Source: Micromonospora sp. WMMD1155 (lineage in GTDB: Bacteria > Actinomycetota > Actinomycetes > Mycobacteriales > Micromonosporaceae). From it: a DNA stretch of 64,000 nucleotides. Positions within the stretch are counted from its first letter, which is position 1. Each line of letters starts with the position of its first letter. The notes below the pieces were generated by a model. That model did no database searches, was not told the origin of the DNA, and saw only the letters and a list, made by a program, of their open reading frames with translations. The position numbers and the translations under genes are program-made. This document shows, one piece after another, positions 26,139-35,219 of the stretch. The stretch lies in assembly GCF_029581275.1 (NCBI RefSeq), contig NZ_CP120742.1:4340501-4404500 (forward strand). The letters run 5' to 3'.

Positions 26139-27293
26139 GTGGCGCCGCGCGTCGTCACCGTCGAGGCCGACGGCGGGTCCCGGGGCAATCCCGGCCCCGC
26201 CGGCTACGGCGCGGTGGTCCGTGACCCGGAGACCGGCGAGGTGCTCGCCGAGCGCTCCGAGTCGCTCGGCACGGCGACCAACAACGTCGCCGAGTACCAG
26301 GGGTTGATCGCCGGGCTGACCGCCGCCGCCGAGGTGGGCGCCAGCGAGGTGGACGTCCGGATGGACTCCAAGCTGGTGGTCGAGCAGATGTGCGGCCGGT
26401 GGCAGATCAAGCACCCCGGCCTGCGACCCCTCGCCGCCCAGGCGGCCGGGCTGGTCGGCCGCTTCGCCGCGGTCCGGTTCGCCTGGATTCCCCGGGACCA
26501 GAACCGGCACGCCGACGCGCTCGCCAACGCCGCCATGGACGCCGCCGCCGGCCGACCCACGTCGACCGGCGCCGCCGCCCCGGCGGTCGGCAGTGACCCG
26601 GCGACCGCCCCAGCGGTCGGCAGTGACCCGGCGACCGCCCCGGCGTCCTGGGAGCCCCGGCCGACCTTCACCGCCACCCGGCTGATCCTGGTCCGGCACG
26701 GCGAGACCGAGTACACCGAGCAGCGCCGCTACTCCGGGCGCGGCGACGTGCCGCTGTCCGAGAAGGGCCGGGCCCAGGTCCGCGAAACCGCCACGAGGGT
26801 GGCCGCGCTGGCCCCGACCGTCGCGGCCGTGCTCAGCTCACCGCTGTCCCGGTGTACGGCCACCGCGGCGGCGATCGCCGCCGCGCTCGGTGACGTGCCG
26901 GTGCGTACCGAGGACGACCTGATCGAGTGCGACTTCGGCCAGTGGGAGGGGCGCACCTTCGCCGAGGTACGCGAGGGGTGGCCGGGGGAGATGGACGCCT
27001 GGCTCGCCTCACCCCGGGTCGCCCCGCCGGGCGGGGAGTCGTTCACCCACGTCGCCGAACGCGCCCAGCGCGTCGTGGCGGGGCTGCTCACCGCGTACCC
27101 CGGGGAGACCGTGGTGCTCGTCTCGCACGTCTCGCCGATCAAGCTGGTGCTGCGCGACGCCCTCGCCGCCGGCGACGGGTTCCTGCACCGACTCTTCCTG
27201 GACGCGGCCGGGATCTCGGTGCTCGACATGTGGCCCGACGGCGGCGTCGCCGTCCGCACCGTCAACGACACCTCCCACCTCGCCGGCCTCTGA
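26139..27293 (+). CDS. Bifunctional RNase H / histidine phosphatase
   Basis: Protein of 384 residues with two enzymes. RNase HI-like domain (about 1-140) has all four acidic residues: Asp in VEADGGSRGNPG, Glu in NNVAEYQGL, Asp in RMDSKLV and Asp in HADALANA; it cuts RNA in RNA-DNA hybrids. The C-terminal phosphoglycerate-mutase-like domain (about 180-384) has LVRHGETEYT and the second His in VLVSHVSP. The M. tuberculosis relative Rv2228c pairs RNase H with an alpha-ribazole phosphatase (CobC) activity. The linker is built from a 30-bp tandem duplication. GTG start at 26139. Confidence 0.92.
   Translation: MAPRVVTVEADGGSRGNPGPAGYGAVVRDPETGEVLAERSESLGTATNNVAEYQGLIAGLTAAAEVGASEVDVRMDSKLVVEQMCGRWQIKHPGLRPLAAQAAGLVGRFAAVRFAWIPRDQNRHADALANAAMDAAAGRPTSTGAAAPAVGSDPATAPAVGSDPATAPASWEPRPTFTATRLILVRHGETEYTEQRRYSGRGDVPLSEKGRAQVRETATRVAALAPTVAAVLSSPLSRCTATAAAIAAALGDVPVRTEDDLIECDFGQWEGRTFAEVREGWPGEMDAWLASPRVAPPGGESFTHVAERAQRVVAGLLTAYPGETVVLVSHVSPIKLVLRDALAAGDGFLHRLFLDAAGISVLDMWPDGGVAVRTVNDTSHLAGL
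26583..26642. repeat. 30-bp tandem duplication in the RNase H-phosphatase linker
   Basis: Two copies, 26583-26612 and 26613-26642, differing at one base and in frame, encode AVGSDPATAP twice in the linker between the two enzyme domains. Being a multiple of three it changes linker length without disrupting the frame. Confidence 0.9.
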
Positions 27294-27446
27294 GCCGTTC
27301 ACCAGTCGGCTGGTCGGTCGCGCCGTTCGGCGCAGCCGACCGGCCGTTCGGCGCAGCACCCTCCGATCGGGCCGCGTGACGGCCGTCACAAAGTCGTAGC
27401 CTCCGGCCGTTACATCGAGAGCCTCGACTCCCCGGAGGTGTGTCAG

Positions 27447-27689
27447 ATGGCTGCACCGGAACCGGAGGCGCCCACCACGGCGCCGACCAGGGCGAAGGAC
27501 CACAGCCCCTGGAACTGGTTGCTCTTCATTCCCATCGTGGTGCCGCTGGTCCCGGCCTTCTTCAACGCCGACTCGCCCCGGGTCTTCGGGTTTCCGCGCT
27601 TCTACTGGCTGCAACTGGCGTTCATCCTGCTCGGCGTCGGCACCACGACGCTGGTGTACCAAATGACCAAGAAGCGTGGAGGTCGCTGA
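27447..27689 (+). CDS. DUF3311 small membrane protein
   Basis: Protein of 80 residues with two membrane segments, WNWLLFIPIVVPLVPAFF and FYWLQLAFILLGVGTTTLVY, and a short basic tail (TKKRGGR). It matches DUF3311, which is typically encoded just ahead of a sodium:solute symporter and is probably an accessory subunit of it, as with other two-part symporters. ATG at 27447 follows GGAGG at 27434-27438. Its stop overlaps the symporter ATG by one base. Confidence 0.85.
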   Translation: MAAPEPEAPTTAPTRAKDHSPWNWLLFIPIVVPLVPAFFNADSPRVFGFPRFYWLQLAFILLGVGTTTLVYQMTKKRGGR

Positions 27690-29338
27690 TGTGGCGGGAT
27701 CACCTCACCGAGATCATCGTCTTCACGCTGCTGTTCCTCCTGGTCAGCGCGATGGGTTTCGTGGCCGCCCGCTGGCGGGCCCCGAAGGACATGGCGCACC
27801 TGGACGAGTGGGGCCTGGGCGGGCGCAGCTTCGGCGGCTGGATCACCTGGTTCCTGGTCGGCGGCGACCTCTACACCGCGTACACCTTCGTGGCGGTGCC
27901 GGCCCTGATGTTCGGCGCGGGGGCGGCCGGGTTCTTCGCCGTGCCGTACACCATCGTGATCTATCCGTTGGTGTTCCTGGTGCTGGTCCGGCTCTGGTCG
28001 GTGTCGCACCGGCACGGGTTCGTCACGCCTGCCGACTTCGTCCGTAAGCGCTTCGACTCGCCGGTGCTGGCGCTGCTGATCGCGATCACCGGCATCGTGG
28101 CCACCATGCCGTACATCGCGTTGCAGCTGGTCGGCATCGAGGCGGTGCTCAAGACGATGGGGGTCACCGGCGACAACGCGCTGGCCCGGCACCTGCCGAT
28201 CATCATCGCGTTCGCGATCCTGGCCGCGTACACGTACCAGTCGGGTCTGCGCGCACCGGCGCTCATCGCGTTCGTCAAGGACAGCCTGATCTACATCGTC
28301 ATCCTGGTGGCGGTCATCTACCTGCCGTACAAGCTGGGCGGTTGGGGGGACATCTTCGCCGCCGCGGACGCGAAGTTCGACGCCTCGCCCAACCCGAACG
28401 ACGGCATCCTGCTCAACGGCAACAACCAACTCCAGTACGTCACGTTGGCGTTCGGCTCGGCGTTGGCGCTCTTCCTCTACCCGCACAGCATCACCGGTGT
28501 GCTGGCCAGCCGGAACCGCGACGTGATCAAGCGGAACATGTCGGCGCTGCCCGCGTACAGCCTGCTGCTCGGGTTGATCGCCCTGCTCGGCTACATGGCC
28601 ATCGCGGCCGGTGTGAAGCCGCTGCCGGGCAACTCGGCCGGGTCGGTGGACAACAACACGGTCGTGCCGTTGCTGTTCGACCAGCAGTTCCCGGACTGGT
28701 TCGCCGGTGTCGCGTACGCGGCGATCGGCATCGGCGCGCTGGTGCCGGCGGCGATCATGTCGATCGCGGCGGCGAACCTGTTCACCCGCAACATCTACAA
28801 GGAGTACCTGAAGCGGGACGCCTCACCGGCCCAGGAGGCCAACGTCTCGAAGATCACCTCGCTGGTGGTGAAGGTCGGCGCGGTGGCCTGCATCGTCTTC
28901 CTCGACCCGCAGTTCTCCATCGACCTCCAGCTGATCGGCGGCGTGATCATCCTCCAGACGCTGCCGGCGGTGGCGCTGGGCCTCTACACCAGGTGGTTCC
29001 ACCGCGCCGGCCTGATCACCGGTTGGGTGGTCGGCATGGGGTTGGGCATGTGGATGCTCTACCAGGTGGCCAGCCCGACCCGGAAGCACTTCGGTGGCTC
29101 GGCGTTCCCGCTCTCGGAGTTCGGGTTCGACACCACCAAGACGATCTACGTCGGCATCGTGGCGGTGGCGGTCAACCTGGCCGTCGCCGCGCTGGTGACC
29201 CTCGCCGTACGGGCCGCGAAGGTGGCCGAGGGCGTCGACGGCACCGAATCGGACGACTACTTCGCCGACGAGGGCGACCCCCGGGTCACCCCCGGCACCG
29301 ACCGCGACGCCGACTCGGCCCGCGAACCGGTCGCCTGA
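27689..29338 (+). CDS. Sodium:solute symporter family permease
   Basis: Integral membrane permease of 549 residues with about 13 hydrophobic segments, of the SSS family that couples uptake of small organic solutes to Na+. Characteristic parts are EWGLGGRSFGGWITWFLVGGD near residue 40 (split here), the SVSHRHGFVTPADFVRKRF loop, YTYQSGLRAPALIAF and FLYPHSITGVLASRNRD. With the DUF3311 partner it most resembles monocarboxylate-type carriers; the substrate is inferred. The acidic tail ends in the cytosol. A strong terminator follows at 29347. Confidence 0.88.
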   Translation: MWRDHLTEIIVFTLLFLLVSAMGFVAARWRAPKDMAHLDEWGLGGRSFGGWITWFLVGGDLYTAYTFVAVPALMFGAGAAGFFAVPYTIVIYPLVFLVLVRLWSVSHRHGFVTPADFVRKRFDSPVLALLIAITGIVATMPYIALQLVGIEAVLKTMGVTGDNALARHLPIIIAFAILAAYTYQSGLRAPALIAFVKDSLIYIVILVAVIYLPYKLGGWGDIFAAADAKFDASPNPNDGILLNGNNQLQYVTLAFGSALALFLYPHSITGVLASRNRDVIKRNMSALPAYSLLLGLIALLGYMAIAAGVKPLPGNSAGSVDNNTVVPLLFDQQFPDWFAGVAYAAIGIGALVPAAIMSIAAANLFTRNIYKEYLKRDASPAQEANVSKITSLVVKVGAVACIVFLDPQFSIDLQLIGGVIILQTLPAVALGLYTRWFHRAGLITGWVVGMGLGMWMLYQVASPTRKHFGGSAFPLSEFGFDTTKTIYVGIVAVAVNLAVAALVTLAVRAAKVAEGVDGTESDDYFADEGDPRVTPGTDRDADSAREPVA

Positions 29339-29346
29339 CCGCTGGG

Positions 29347-29384
29347 TACGCCCGGGCACCGACGCCGGTCGGTGCCCGGGCGTA
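29347..29384 (+). terminator. Terminator hairpin after the symporter
   Basis: Perfect 17-bp stem, TACGCCCGGGCACCGAC (29347-29363) pairing with its complement at 29368-29384, around a GCCG tetraloop, nine bases after the symporter stop. No T-run follows, as is usual in high-GC actinomycetes. Confidence 0.8.
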
Positions 29385-29501
29385 TCTGTGTCCAGGGCCG
29401 TCGTCGTCGCGGGGCGGTGAGGTGGTTTCAGACGCTGTCGAGCTGATGTCGCAAACGAATCATGCGCCGAGATCGCCCCACCACGACACCGCCGCGCGTG
29501 G

Positions 29502-29960
29502 TCAGCGGCGGCGGTTGCGGTTCACCAGGGCCTGGTTGAGGCGACCCAGCAACCGCGCCAGGGTTTCCCGGTCCTCGGGGCTCCAGTCGGCCAGCATGTC
29601 GCCGTAGAGCCGGGTTCGCGCGGACCGCACCGCCGCCATCCGTTGCAGCCCCGCGGTGGTGGCGGAGATGACGGTGCCTCGGCCGTCGGACGGGTCCGGG
29701 GTACGGGTGATCAGGCCGTCCCGTTGGAGCGCGGACACCTGCCGGGTCACTGTCGAGCCGTCCAGGTTGAGTTGGGCGGCGAGCGCGGAGACGTTCTGCG
29801 GGCCGGCGTTGTCCAGGTGCCGCAGGATCACGTACGCCGCCCGGTCGAGCACCCGGTGCTCGGCGGTGCCGGTGGCCCGCCGGGTGGCCTCACCGAAGCG
29901 CATCAGCAGGGCCACCTCGGTCTCGATGTGCCCCAGGGTGATCTCGTGGTCGTCGCTCAT
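29502..29960 (-). CDS. MarR-family transcriptional regulator
   Basis: Winged-helix dimeric repressor of 152 residues. The helix-turn-helix is LDNAGPQNVSALAAQLNLDGSTV in parts, near residue 50-75, and the wing is TRTPDPSDGRGTVISAT. It diverges from an MFS transporter gene, and the 54-bp gap contains two 13-bp operators, a classic drug-responsive MarR/efflux arrangement. The effector is unknown. ATG at 29960 begins one base outside the operator region. Confidence 0.9.
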   Translation of the reverse strand: MSDDHEITLGHIETEVALLMRFGEATRRATGTAEHRVLDRAAYVILRHLDNAGPQNVSALAAQLNLDGSTVTRQVSALQRDGLITRTPDPSDGRGTVISATTAGLQRMAAVRSARTRLYGDMLADWSPEDRETLARLLGRLNQALVNRNRRR

Positions 29961-29962
29961 AG

Positions 29963-29997
29963 CTGTATGATACAGAATAAGTATCTGTACAATACAG
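29963..29997. promoter_or_regulatory. Double MarR-type operator between marR and MFS genes
   Basis: Two 13-bp inverted repeats: CTGTATGATACAG (29963-29975, perfect) and CTGTACAATACAG (29985-29997, one mismatch). Their centres are 22 bp apart, two helical turns, so two dimers would sit on the same face. The region is strikingly AT-rich for this genome and should contain both promoters; TACAAT at 29988-29993 may be a -10 for the MFS gene. Confidence 0.75.
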
Positions 29998-30014
29998 CTA
30001 TCTGAGGAGTCGGA

Positions 30015-31247
30015 GTGGATCGGCGTTCCGAACCGAACCGCAGTGCCATCTACGCCACCACACTGGTGGCCTTCCTCGCCATCGCCGGCATCGCCGTCGT
30101 CGACCCGATCCTGCCCGCCATCGGCGACGCGATCGGCGTCACCGCCTGGCAGGTCGAGTTGCTGTTCACCGCGTACATCGCGGTCATGGCCGTCGGCATG
30201 ATCCCGGCGACGCTGGCCAGCGGCCGGTTCGGCTTCAAGCCGGTGCTCATCACGGGTGTCTCGGTGGTCGGCGTCGCCGCGATCCTCGCCTCGTTCAGCG
30301 ACACCATCGTGCAGCTCTCCGTGCTGCGTGGCGTCTGGGGGCTGGGCAACGCGATGTTCTTCGCCACCGCCATGGTGGTGCTGGTCAACCTGGCCGTCGA
30401 CCGGGAGTGGGTGGTCGGCCTCTTCGAGACCGCCCTCGGACTCGGCTTCGCCGTCGGCCCACTCATCGGCGGCCTGCTCGGCGAGGTCACCTGGCGGCTG
30501 CCGTTCTTCGTCTGCGGCGTCTTCATGGTCCTCGCCCTCGGCGTGGCCTCCCGCAAGCTCCGCGAACCCGCCAACCGGCAGCCCCCGGTACGCGTCGGCC
30601 AGATCTTCGCCACCTTCCGCCGGCCGGCGTTCATCGCCCTCTGTGCGGTGACCGCCGCGTACAACTTCGTGTTCTTCGTGGTCCTCGGCTACACGCCGCT
30701 CTTCCTCAAGCTGGACATCATCCCGCTGGGGCTGGCCTTCACCGGCTGGGGTCTCGGTCTGGCCGCCGGCATCCTGGTGATCGGCCACCGGCTGGCCCAC
30801 CGCATCGGCGCCGTGCAGACCGTCGGCGTGGCCATCGCCGGGCTGCTGGTCTGCATGGTCCTCTTCGCCACCTCCACCGGCACCGCCGAGTCGCTCGTCG
30901 TGCTGGTGCTCGCCGGACTCTGCATGGGGATGGCCAACGCCAACCTCACCGACCTGGCCCTCGGGCTCGGCTCCACCGACCGGCGGGTCGCCACCGGCGC
31001 GTTCAACCTGGTCCGCTGGGGTGCCGCCGCACCGGCACCGATCATCTCCGGCAAGCTCGCCGAACACTCGCCGGCCCTGCCGTTCTGGGTCGGCCTCGGG
31101 GTGCTCGCCGTCGGTGTCCTCGTCTACCTGGCCTTCGCGCACGTGATGGCCGCCGGCTACGGCGAGCGGGTCCTCTGGTCCCGCTGGAACCGCGCCGCCG
31201 CCGGTGCCGAGAACACCGCCGAAGAGCCGGTAGGCGAGGCCTACTGA
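30015..31247 (+). CDS. MFS transporter, probable drug exporter
   Basis: Major facilitator protein of 410 residues with 12 predicted membrane segments. The loop between helices 2 and 3 reads GRFGFKPVLITG, helix 4 RGVWGLGNAMFF, and helix 5 carries ALGLGFAVGPLIGGLLG, the motif C typical of exporters. GTG at 30015 follows a GAGGAG site. It is controlled with, and probably by, the divergent MarR regulator. The substrate is unknown. Confidence 0.88.
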   Translation: MDRRSEPNRSAIYATTLVAFLAIAGIAVVDPILPAIGDAIGVTAWQVELLFTAYIAVMAVGMIPATLASGRFGFKPVLITGVSVVGVAAILASFSDTIVQLSVLRGVWGLGNAMFFATAMVVLVNLAVDREWVVGLFETALGLGFAVGPLIGGLLGEVTWRLPFFVCGVFMVLALGVASRKLREPANRQPPVRVGQIFATFRRPAFIALCAVTAAYNFVFFVVLGYTPLFLKLDIIPLGLAFTGWGLGLAAGILVIGHRLAHRIGAVQTVGVAIAGLLVCMVLFATSTGTAESLVVLVLAGLCMGMANANLTDLALGLGSTDRRVATGAFNLVRWGAAAPAPIISGKLAEHSPALPFWVGLGVLAVGVLVYLAFAHVMAAGYGERVLWSRWNRAAAGAENTAEEPVGEAY

Positions 31248-31265
31248 GTGCCGCGGGCTCGCGCC

Positions 31266-31362
31266 GCCCGCCCCGCCCGCCCGCCCCGCCCGCCCGCCCC
31301 GCGCGCCCGCCCCGCGCGCCCGCCCCGCGCGCCCGCCCCGCGCGCCCGCCCCGCGCGCCCGT
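31266..31362. repeat. 13-bp GC-only tandem array
   Basis: About seven copies of a 13-bp unit, CCCGCCCCGCGCG, with the first units carrying CCCG in place of CGCG, 19 bp after the MFS stop. It runs directly into the palindrome at 31366-31443. The open frames across it are repeat translations (Arg-Pro-Ala strings), not genes. Confidence 0.85.
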
Positions 31363-31365
31363 CCC

Positions 31366-31443
31366 AAGATCCGCGCACTTTCGGGGATGTTGCTGCCTCC
31401 GGGCTCGCTGAGGCAGCAACATCCCCGATGTTGCTCGGATCTT
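31366..31443. repeat. GATC-capped intergenic palindrome (copy D), likely bidirectional terminator
   Basis: Inverted repeat of 78 bp, AAGATC...GATCTT, with 74 bp between the outer edges of the two GATC sites. The inner arms GGGGATGTTGCTGCCTC and GAGGCAGCAACATCCCC pair perfectly around a short loop. It stands between the converging MFS and TSUP genes, where it could terminate both. Its layout (GATC, nine bases, TCGGGGATGT) parallels the 75-bp elements elsewhere in the window though the sequence differs. Confidence 0.8.
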
Positions 31444-31478
31444 GCGCGTCGACGCCGGGGCGGGCGGGGTGGACGCCC

Positions 31479-32240
31479 TCAGGCCAGGGCGCGGTAGAGC
31501 AGGTAGAGGCCGATCGTCGTACCGAACACCACGATCATCGTCTTGAGCACCACCGGCGGCAGCCGACGGACGAGCCGGGCACCCGCGTACCCCCCGATGA
31601 GGGTGGCGGGCGCGACCACCGCGACCGCCGCCCAGTTCAGCGGGCCGAACAGGGCGAAAATCACGAGCGTGGTCAACCCGACCACGGCCGAGAGCAGATT
31701 CTTGATCGCGCTCACCCGCGCCAGGGTCGCGTCCAGCACCAGGGCCAACCCGGCGACCAGCATCACCCCCAGGGCCGCGCCGAAGTACCCGCCGTACACC
31801 GCGCCGAGCGCGACCATCGTCTGCACCGCGACCGTCCGCTGGCGTGGCGACAGGTCCCGGGGGTGACCGACCAGGCGGCGCAGCGGGTCCTGGAAGGCCA
31901 GGACCGCTGTCGCGCCGAGAACCAGAAAGGGTACGACCAGCTCGAACGCGCGGGCCGGGGTGGCCAGCAGCAGCAACGCCCCGAGGATCGTGCCGACGAT
32001 CGTGGTCGGCACCAGCGTGGCCAGGGCACGGGGGCGTGGCAGGTCCTGCCGGCTGCCCGCCACGCTGGCCACGTACCCGGGGAAGACGGCGACGGAGTTG
32101 CTGACGTTCGCCGGCACCGGGGGCAACCCGACCGCGAGCATCGCCGGAAAGGTGATCAACGAGCCCCCACCGGCCACCGCGTTGACAGTGCCAGCGGCGA
32201 GACCGGCGGCGAGCAGCAGCGCGGCGTGGGAGAGATCCAT
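31479..32240 (-). CDS. TauE/SafE (TSUP) family membrane transporter
   Basis: Membrane protein of 253 residues with about eight hydrophobic segments of the TSUP family, whose members export sulfite or organosulfonates or move related anions. The family repeat appears as AAGLAAGTVNAVAGGGSLITFPAM near the N-terminus (in parts) and AVYGGYFGAALGVMLVAG in the second half. Substrate cannot be assigned. It converges on the MFS gene across the repeat array and palindrome. Confidence 0.85.
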   Translation of the reverse strand: MDLSHAALLLAAGLAAGTVNAVAGGGSLITFPAMLAVGLPPVPANVSNSVAVFPGYVASVAGSRQDLPRPRALATLVPTTIVGTILGALLLLATPARAFELVVPFLVLGATAVLAFQDPLRRLVGHPRDLSPRQRTVAVQTMVALGAVYGGYFGAALGVMLVAGLALVLDATLARVSAIKNLLSAVVGLTTLVIFALFGPLNWAAVAVVAPATLIGGYAGARLVRRLPPVVLKTMIVVFGTTIGLYLLYRALA

Positions 32241-32347
32241 AGCCCCACGAGGCTAGCCGTCGCCCTCCGAGGCGACTCCGCCGGACCGCCATTGAGCTGC
32301 GCGATCTTGCCCAGGCGGGGCGGCAATACCGGCAGCACGCTCGTCGT

Positions 32348-32353
32348 TAGGAT
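32348..32353 (+). promoter_or_regulatory. Candidate -10 box of the RNase P RNA gene
   Basis: TAGGAT lies seven bases before the first paired base of the RNA (32361), the right distance for a -10 element. No good -35 is visible 17 bases upstream. Confidence 0.4.
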
Positions 32354-32360
32354 GAGAGCG

Positions 32361-32787
<427 letters not shown>

Positions 32788-32793
32788 CCCACC

Positions 32794-32823
32794 AGCTCAG
32801 AGCCGTGATCACGGCTCTGAGCT
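32794..32823 (+). terminator. Perfect 30-bp palindrome after rnpB, terminator
   Basis: AGCTCAGAGCCGTGA and its exact complement abut without a spacer (32794-32823), with TGATCA in the centre, seven bases after the RNase P RNA. It can form a long hairpin and is the likely rnpB terminator. Confidence 0.7.
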
Positions 32824-32904
32824 GTTCATGTTCGGTTGCCGATGATCGTTCATGGTCAGCCTCGGGCGGTGCTTGACGCCCTGGCCGCAGCCGCTTCGGC
32901 TATC

Positions 32905-32931
32905 TTGACCAGCGACTTACCGCTTTACTAT
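32905..32931 (+). promoter_or_regulatory. Candidate promoter of the GntR-ABC operon
   Basis: TTGACC (32905-32910) and TACTAT (32926-32931) with a 15-base spacer lie about 30 bp before the GTG at 32960. A direct repeat TACTA-TGG-TACTA overlaps the -10, and TTACT/AGTAA form an inverted pair around it, a plausible site for the GntR repressor itself. Confidence 0.4.
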
Positions 32932-32959
32932 GGTACTAGGAAAGCAGTAAGGGGCTCCC

Positions 32960-33355
32960 GTGTTCGTCTTCCGGCTCGACACCCACTCCGGCGTGCCGCC
33001 GTACCTGCAACTCGTCCAGCAGGTCCGCCAGGCGGTGCTGCTGGGCTTCCTCCAACCCGGTGACCGCCTCCCGCTCATCCGCGAGGTGGTCGAGGACCTG
33101 GCGATCAATCCGAACACCGTCGCCAAGGCGTACCGGCAGATGGAGCAGGAGGACTTGGTCACCGGCCGTCCCGGCCAGGGCACGTTCGTCAACGAACAGC
33201 AGTCGGCCGTGATGTCGGCTTCGACGTACACGTCGCTGCGCCGCGGCCTGACGACCTGGCTGCGCCGCGCCTACGCGACCGGCCTCGACGAGCAGGCGGT
33301 CAACGCGCTTTTCGCCTCCGTCCACCAGCAGACGAGGAACGAGGACGTGGCATGA
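32960..33355 (+). CDS. GntR-family regulator, YtrA type
   Basis: Short repressor of 131 residues: a winged HTH with the GntR signature (PPYLQLVQQVRQAVLLGFL, DRLPLIREVVEDLAINPNTV, then AYRQMEQEDLVTGRPGQGTFV) and only a brief C-terminal helix region, as in the YtrA subfamily that controls neighbouring ABC transporters. GTG at 32960. It overlaps the ABC ATPase start (ATGA), so it very likely regulates its own operon. Effector unknown. Confidence 0.9.
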   Translation: MFVFRLDTHSGVPPYLQLVQQVRQAVLLGFLQPGDRLPLIREVVEDLAINPNTVAKAYRQMEQEDLVTGRPGQGTFVNEQQSAVMSASTYTSLRRGLTTWLRRAYATGLDEQAVNALFASVHQQTRNEDVA

Positions 33356-34251
33356 CGGCGACCGAGTTCGCGCTGCGCGCGGACGGTCTGGGCAAGCGGT
33401 ACCGGAAGGGTTGGGCGCTGCGGGACTGCACCCTGGCCCTGCCTGCGGGCGGCGTGATCGCCCTGGTCGGGCCGAACGGCGCGGGCAAGACCACGCTGCT
33501 GCGCATGGCCGTCGGGTTGCTGGCGCCGAGCACCGGCAGGGTGGAGGTCCTCGGCCACGACGTCACCGCCAGCACCTCGCAGACTCTGTCCCGGGTCGGC
33601 TACCTGGCCCAGGACCACCCGCTGTACAAGCGCTTCACCGTGGCCGAGATGCTCCGCTTCGGCCGGGCCTGCAACCTGCGGTTCGACCAGGGATTGGCCG
33701 AGCGTCGGCTGGCGAAGCTGGGCATCCCGCTCGACCGTAGGGTCGGCACGCTCTCCGGCGGGCAGCAGGCCCAGGTCGCGTTGGCTCTGGCCCTGGCGAA
33801 GCGGCCGGACCTGCTCGTCCTCGACGAGCCGGTGGCCAGTCTCGACCCGCTGGCCCGGCACGAGTTCCTGCAGGTCCTCATGGGCGCGGTGGCCGAAGGC
33901 GGGGTGACCGTCCTGTTCTCCTCCCACGTCGTGCACGAGCTGGAGCGCGTCTGCGATCACCTGGTCGTGCTCAACGACGGCCGGGTCACGCTCTCCGGTG
34001 ACATCGACACCCTCCTCGCCGAGCACCGGCTGCTCGTCGGCCCGCGCACGGCCAACGACCTCGACCGGGCCGCCGGCGTCGTGCAGGCCGTCCACAGCGA
34101 CCGGCACACCACCCTGCTGGTACGCGACGGCGCGATCCCGGCCGCGCCCGGGTGGCAGCCCCAGCCGGTCGCGTTGGAGGACCTGGTGATGGCGTACCTG
34201 CGTCGGCCGTCCGAGTCGAGCGCTCCGGTCACGTCGGGGGTGGCGGCATGA
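33352..34251 (+). CDS. ABC transporter ATP-binding protein
   Basis: ATPase subunit of 299 residues. Walker A GPNGAGKTT is at about 40-48, the signature LSGGQQAQVALA near 135-146, Walker B LLVLDEPVASLDP near 156 and the switch His in FSSHVVHELE. A C-terminal extension of about 80 residues follows, as in bacitracin- or Ytr-type exporters. It starts within the GntR stop codon and overlaps the permease gene, giving one three-gene operon. It would drive export of an antibiotic or lipid-like substrate; this is inferred from context. Confidence 0.9.
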   Translation: MTATEFALRADGLGKRYRKGWALRDCTLALPAGGVIALVGPNGAGKTTLLRMAVGLLAPSTGRVEVLGHDVTASTSQTLSRVGYLAQDHPLYKRFTVAEMLRFGRACNLRFDQGLAERRLAKLGIPLDRRVGTLSGGQQAQVALALALAKRPDLLVLDEPVASLDPLARHEFLQVLMGAVAEGGVTVLFSSHVVHELERVCDHLVVLNDGRVTLSGDIDTLLAEHRLLVGPRTANDLDRAAGVVQAVHSDRHTTLLVRDGAIPAAPGWQPQPVALEDLVMAYLRRPSESSAPVTSGVAA

Positions 34252-35219
34252 CGTGGCTGATCTGGCGGCAGCACCGGACCGAGGTCGGCGTTCTGGGGCT
34301 GCTCGTCGGCCTGTTCGGCGTCGCCCTGCTGGTGCTCGGGGCGCAGGCCCACGACCTGTTCCCCGGCGGTCCCGCCCGGTGTGCGGGGGAGGCCGGTGTC
34401 ACTGAGGCGTGCACGGCCTCCTTCCGTCGGCTTGACGAGGAGTACGGGTACGTCGAGAACCTTCTGGCGGCCTTCTATCTGGTCCCCGTCGTCATCGGCG
34501 CGTTCCTCGGTGCGCCGCTGCTCGCGCGGGAACTGGAGGACGGCACCTGGCAGCTCGCCTGGACGCAAGCCGTGCCGCGGATGCGCTGGCTGGCGGCCAA
34601 GCTCGCGGCACTGGCCGGCGTCACCGTCGCGCTCACCGGGATGTTCACGGCGGTGCTCACCTGGTTCCGTCAGCCGTTCGACGTGTGGGAGGGGCGGTTC
34701 CAGTACGACGCCTTCGACCTGGAGGGACTCGTGCCGGTGGCGTACGCCCTGTTCGCGTTCGGCGTCGCCACCGCCGCCGGGGCGATCCTGCGGCGCAGCC
34801 TGCCCGCGTTCGGCGTCGCGTTCGGGGCGTTCCTCGCCGCCCGGATGTCGGTGGCGCTGGTGGCCCGTCCCGCGTACGCCACCCCGCTCACCACCATGGA
34901 GCCGATCCCCGTCGGGAAGGACCAGGCGGGGCACCGGCCCGGGACCGGCTTCGCGGACTGGGTTATCGAACACGGCTACGCAGACGCCGCCGGGCGCAGG
35001 CTGAACTCGACCGAGTACTACGAGCTGGAGGATGCCGCCGACCGGGCCGGCACCAACCTCAACCAGTTCCTGCACGCGCGGGGCGTCCAGCAGTTCGGGG
35101 TCTACCACCCGGCCGACCGGTTCTGGACCTTCCAGCTCATCGAGGCGTCCCTGTTCGTCGCCGTCGCGGCGGCCCTGATCGGTGTGGTGGTGTGGCGGCT
35201 ACGACGCCGCATCATCTAG
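34248..35219 (+). CDS. ABC transporter permease
   Basis: Membrane subunit of 323 residues with about six hydrophobic segments and a large extracytosolic loop between the fourth and last (about 205-290). It begins MTWLIWRQHRTEVGVLGLL, with FLGAPLLARELEDGTWQLAWTQ in parts following the second segment, a motif of ABC-2 type permeases. ATG at 34248 overlaps the ATPase stop (ATGA). It is the partner of the ATPase. Confidence 0.88.
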   Translation: MTWLIWRQHRTEVGVLGLLVGLFGVALLVLGAQAHDLFPGGPARCAGEAGVTEACTASFRRLDEEYGYVENLLAAFYLVPVVIGAFLGAPLLARELEDGTWQLAWTQAVPRMRWLAAKLAALAGVTVALTGMFTAVLTWFRQPFDVWEGRFQYDAFDLEGLVPVAYALFAFGVATAAGAILRRSLPAFGVAFGAFLAARMSVALVARPAYATPLTTMEPIPVGKDQAGHRPGTGFADWVIEHGYADAAGRRLNSTEYYELEDAADRAGTNLNQFLHARGVQQFGVYHPADRFWTFQLIEASLFVAVAAALIGVVVWRLRRRII

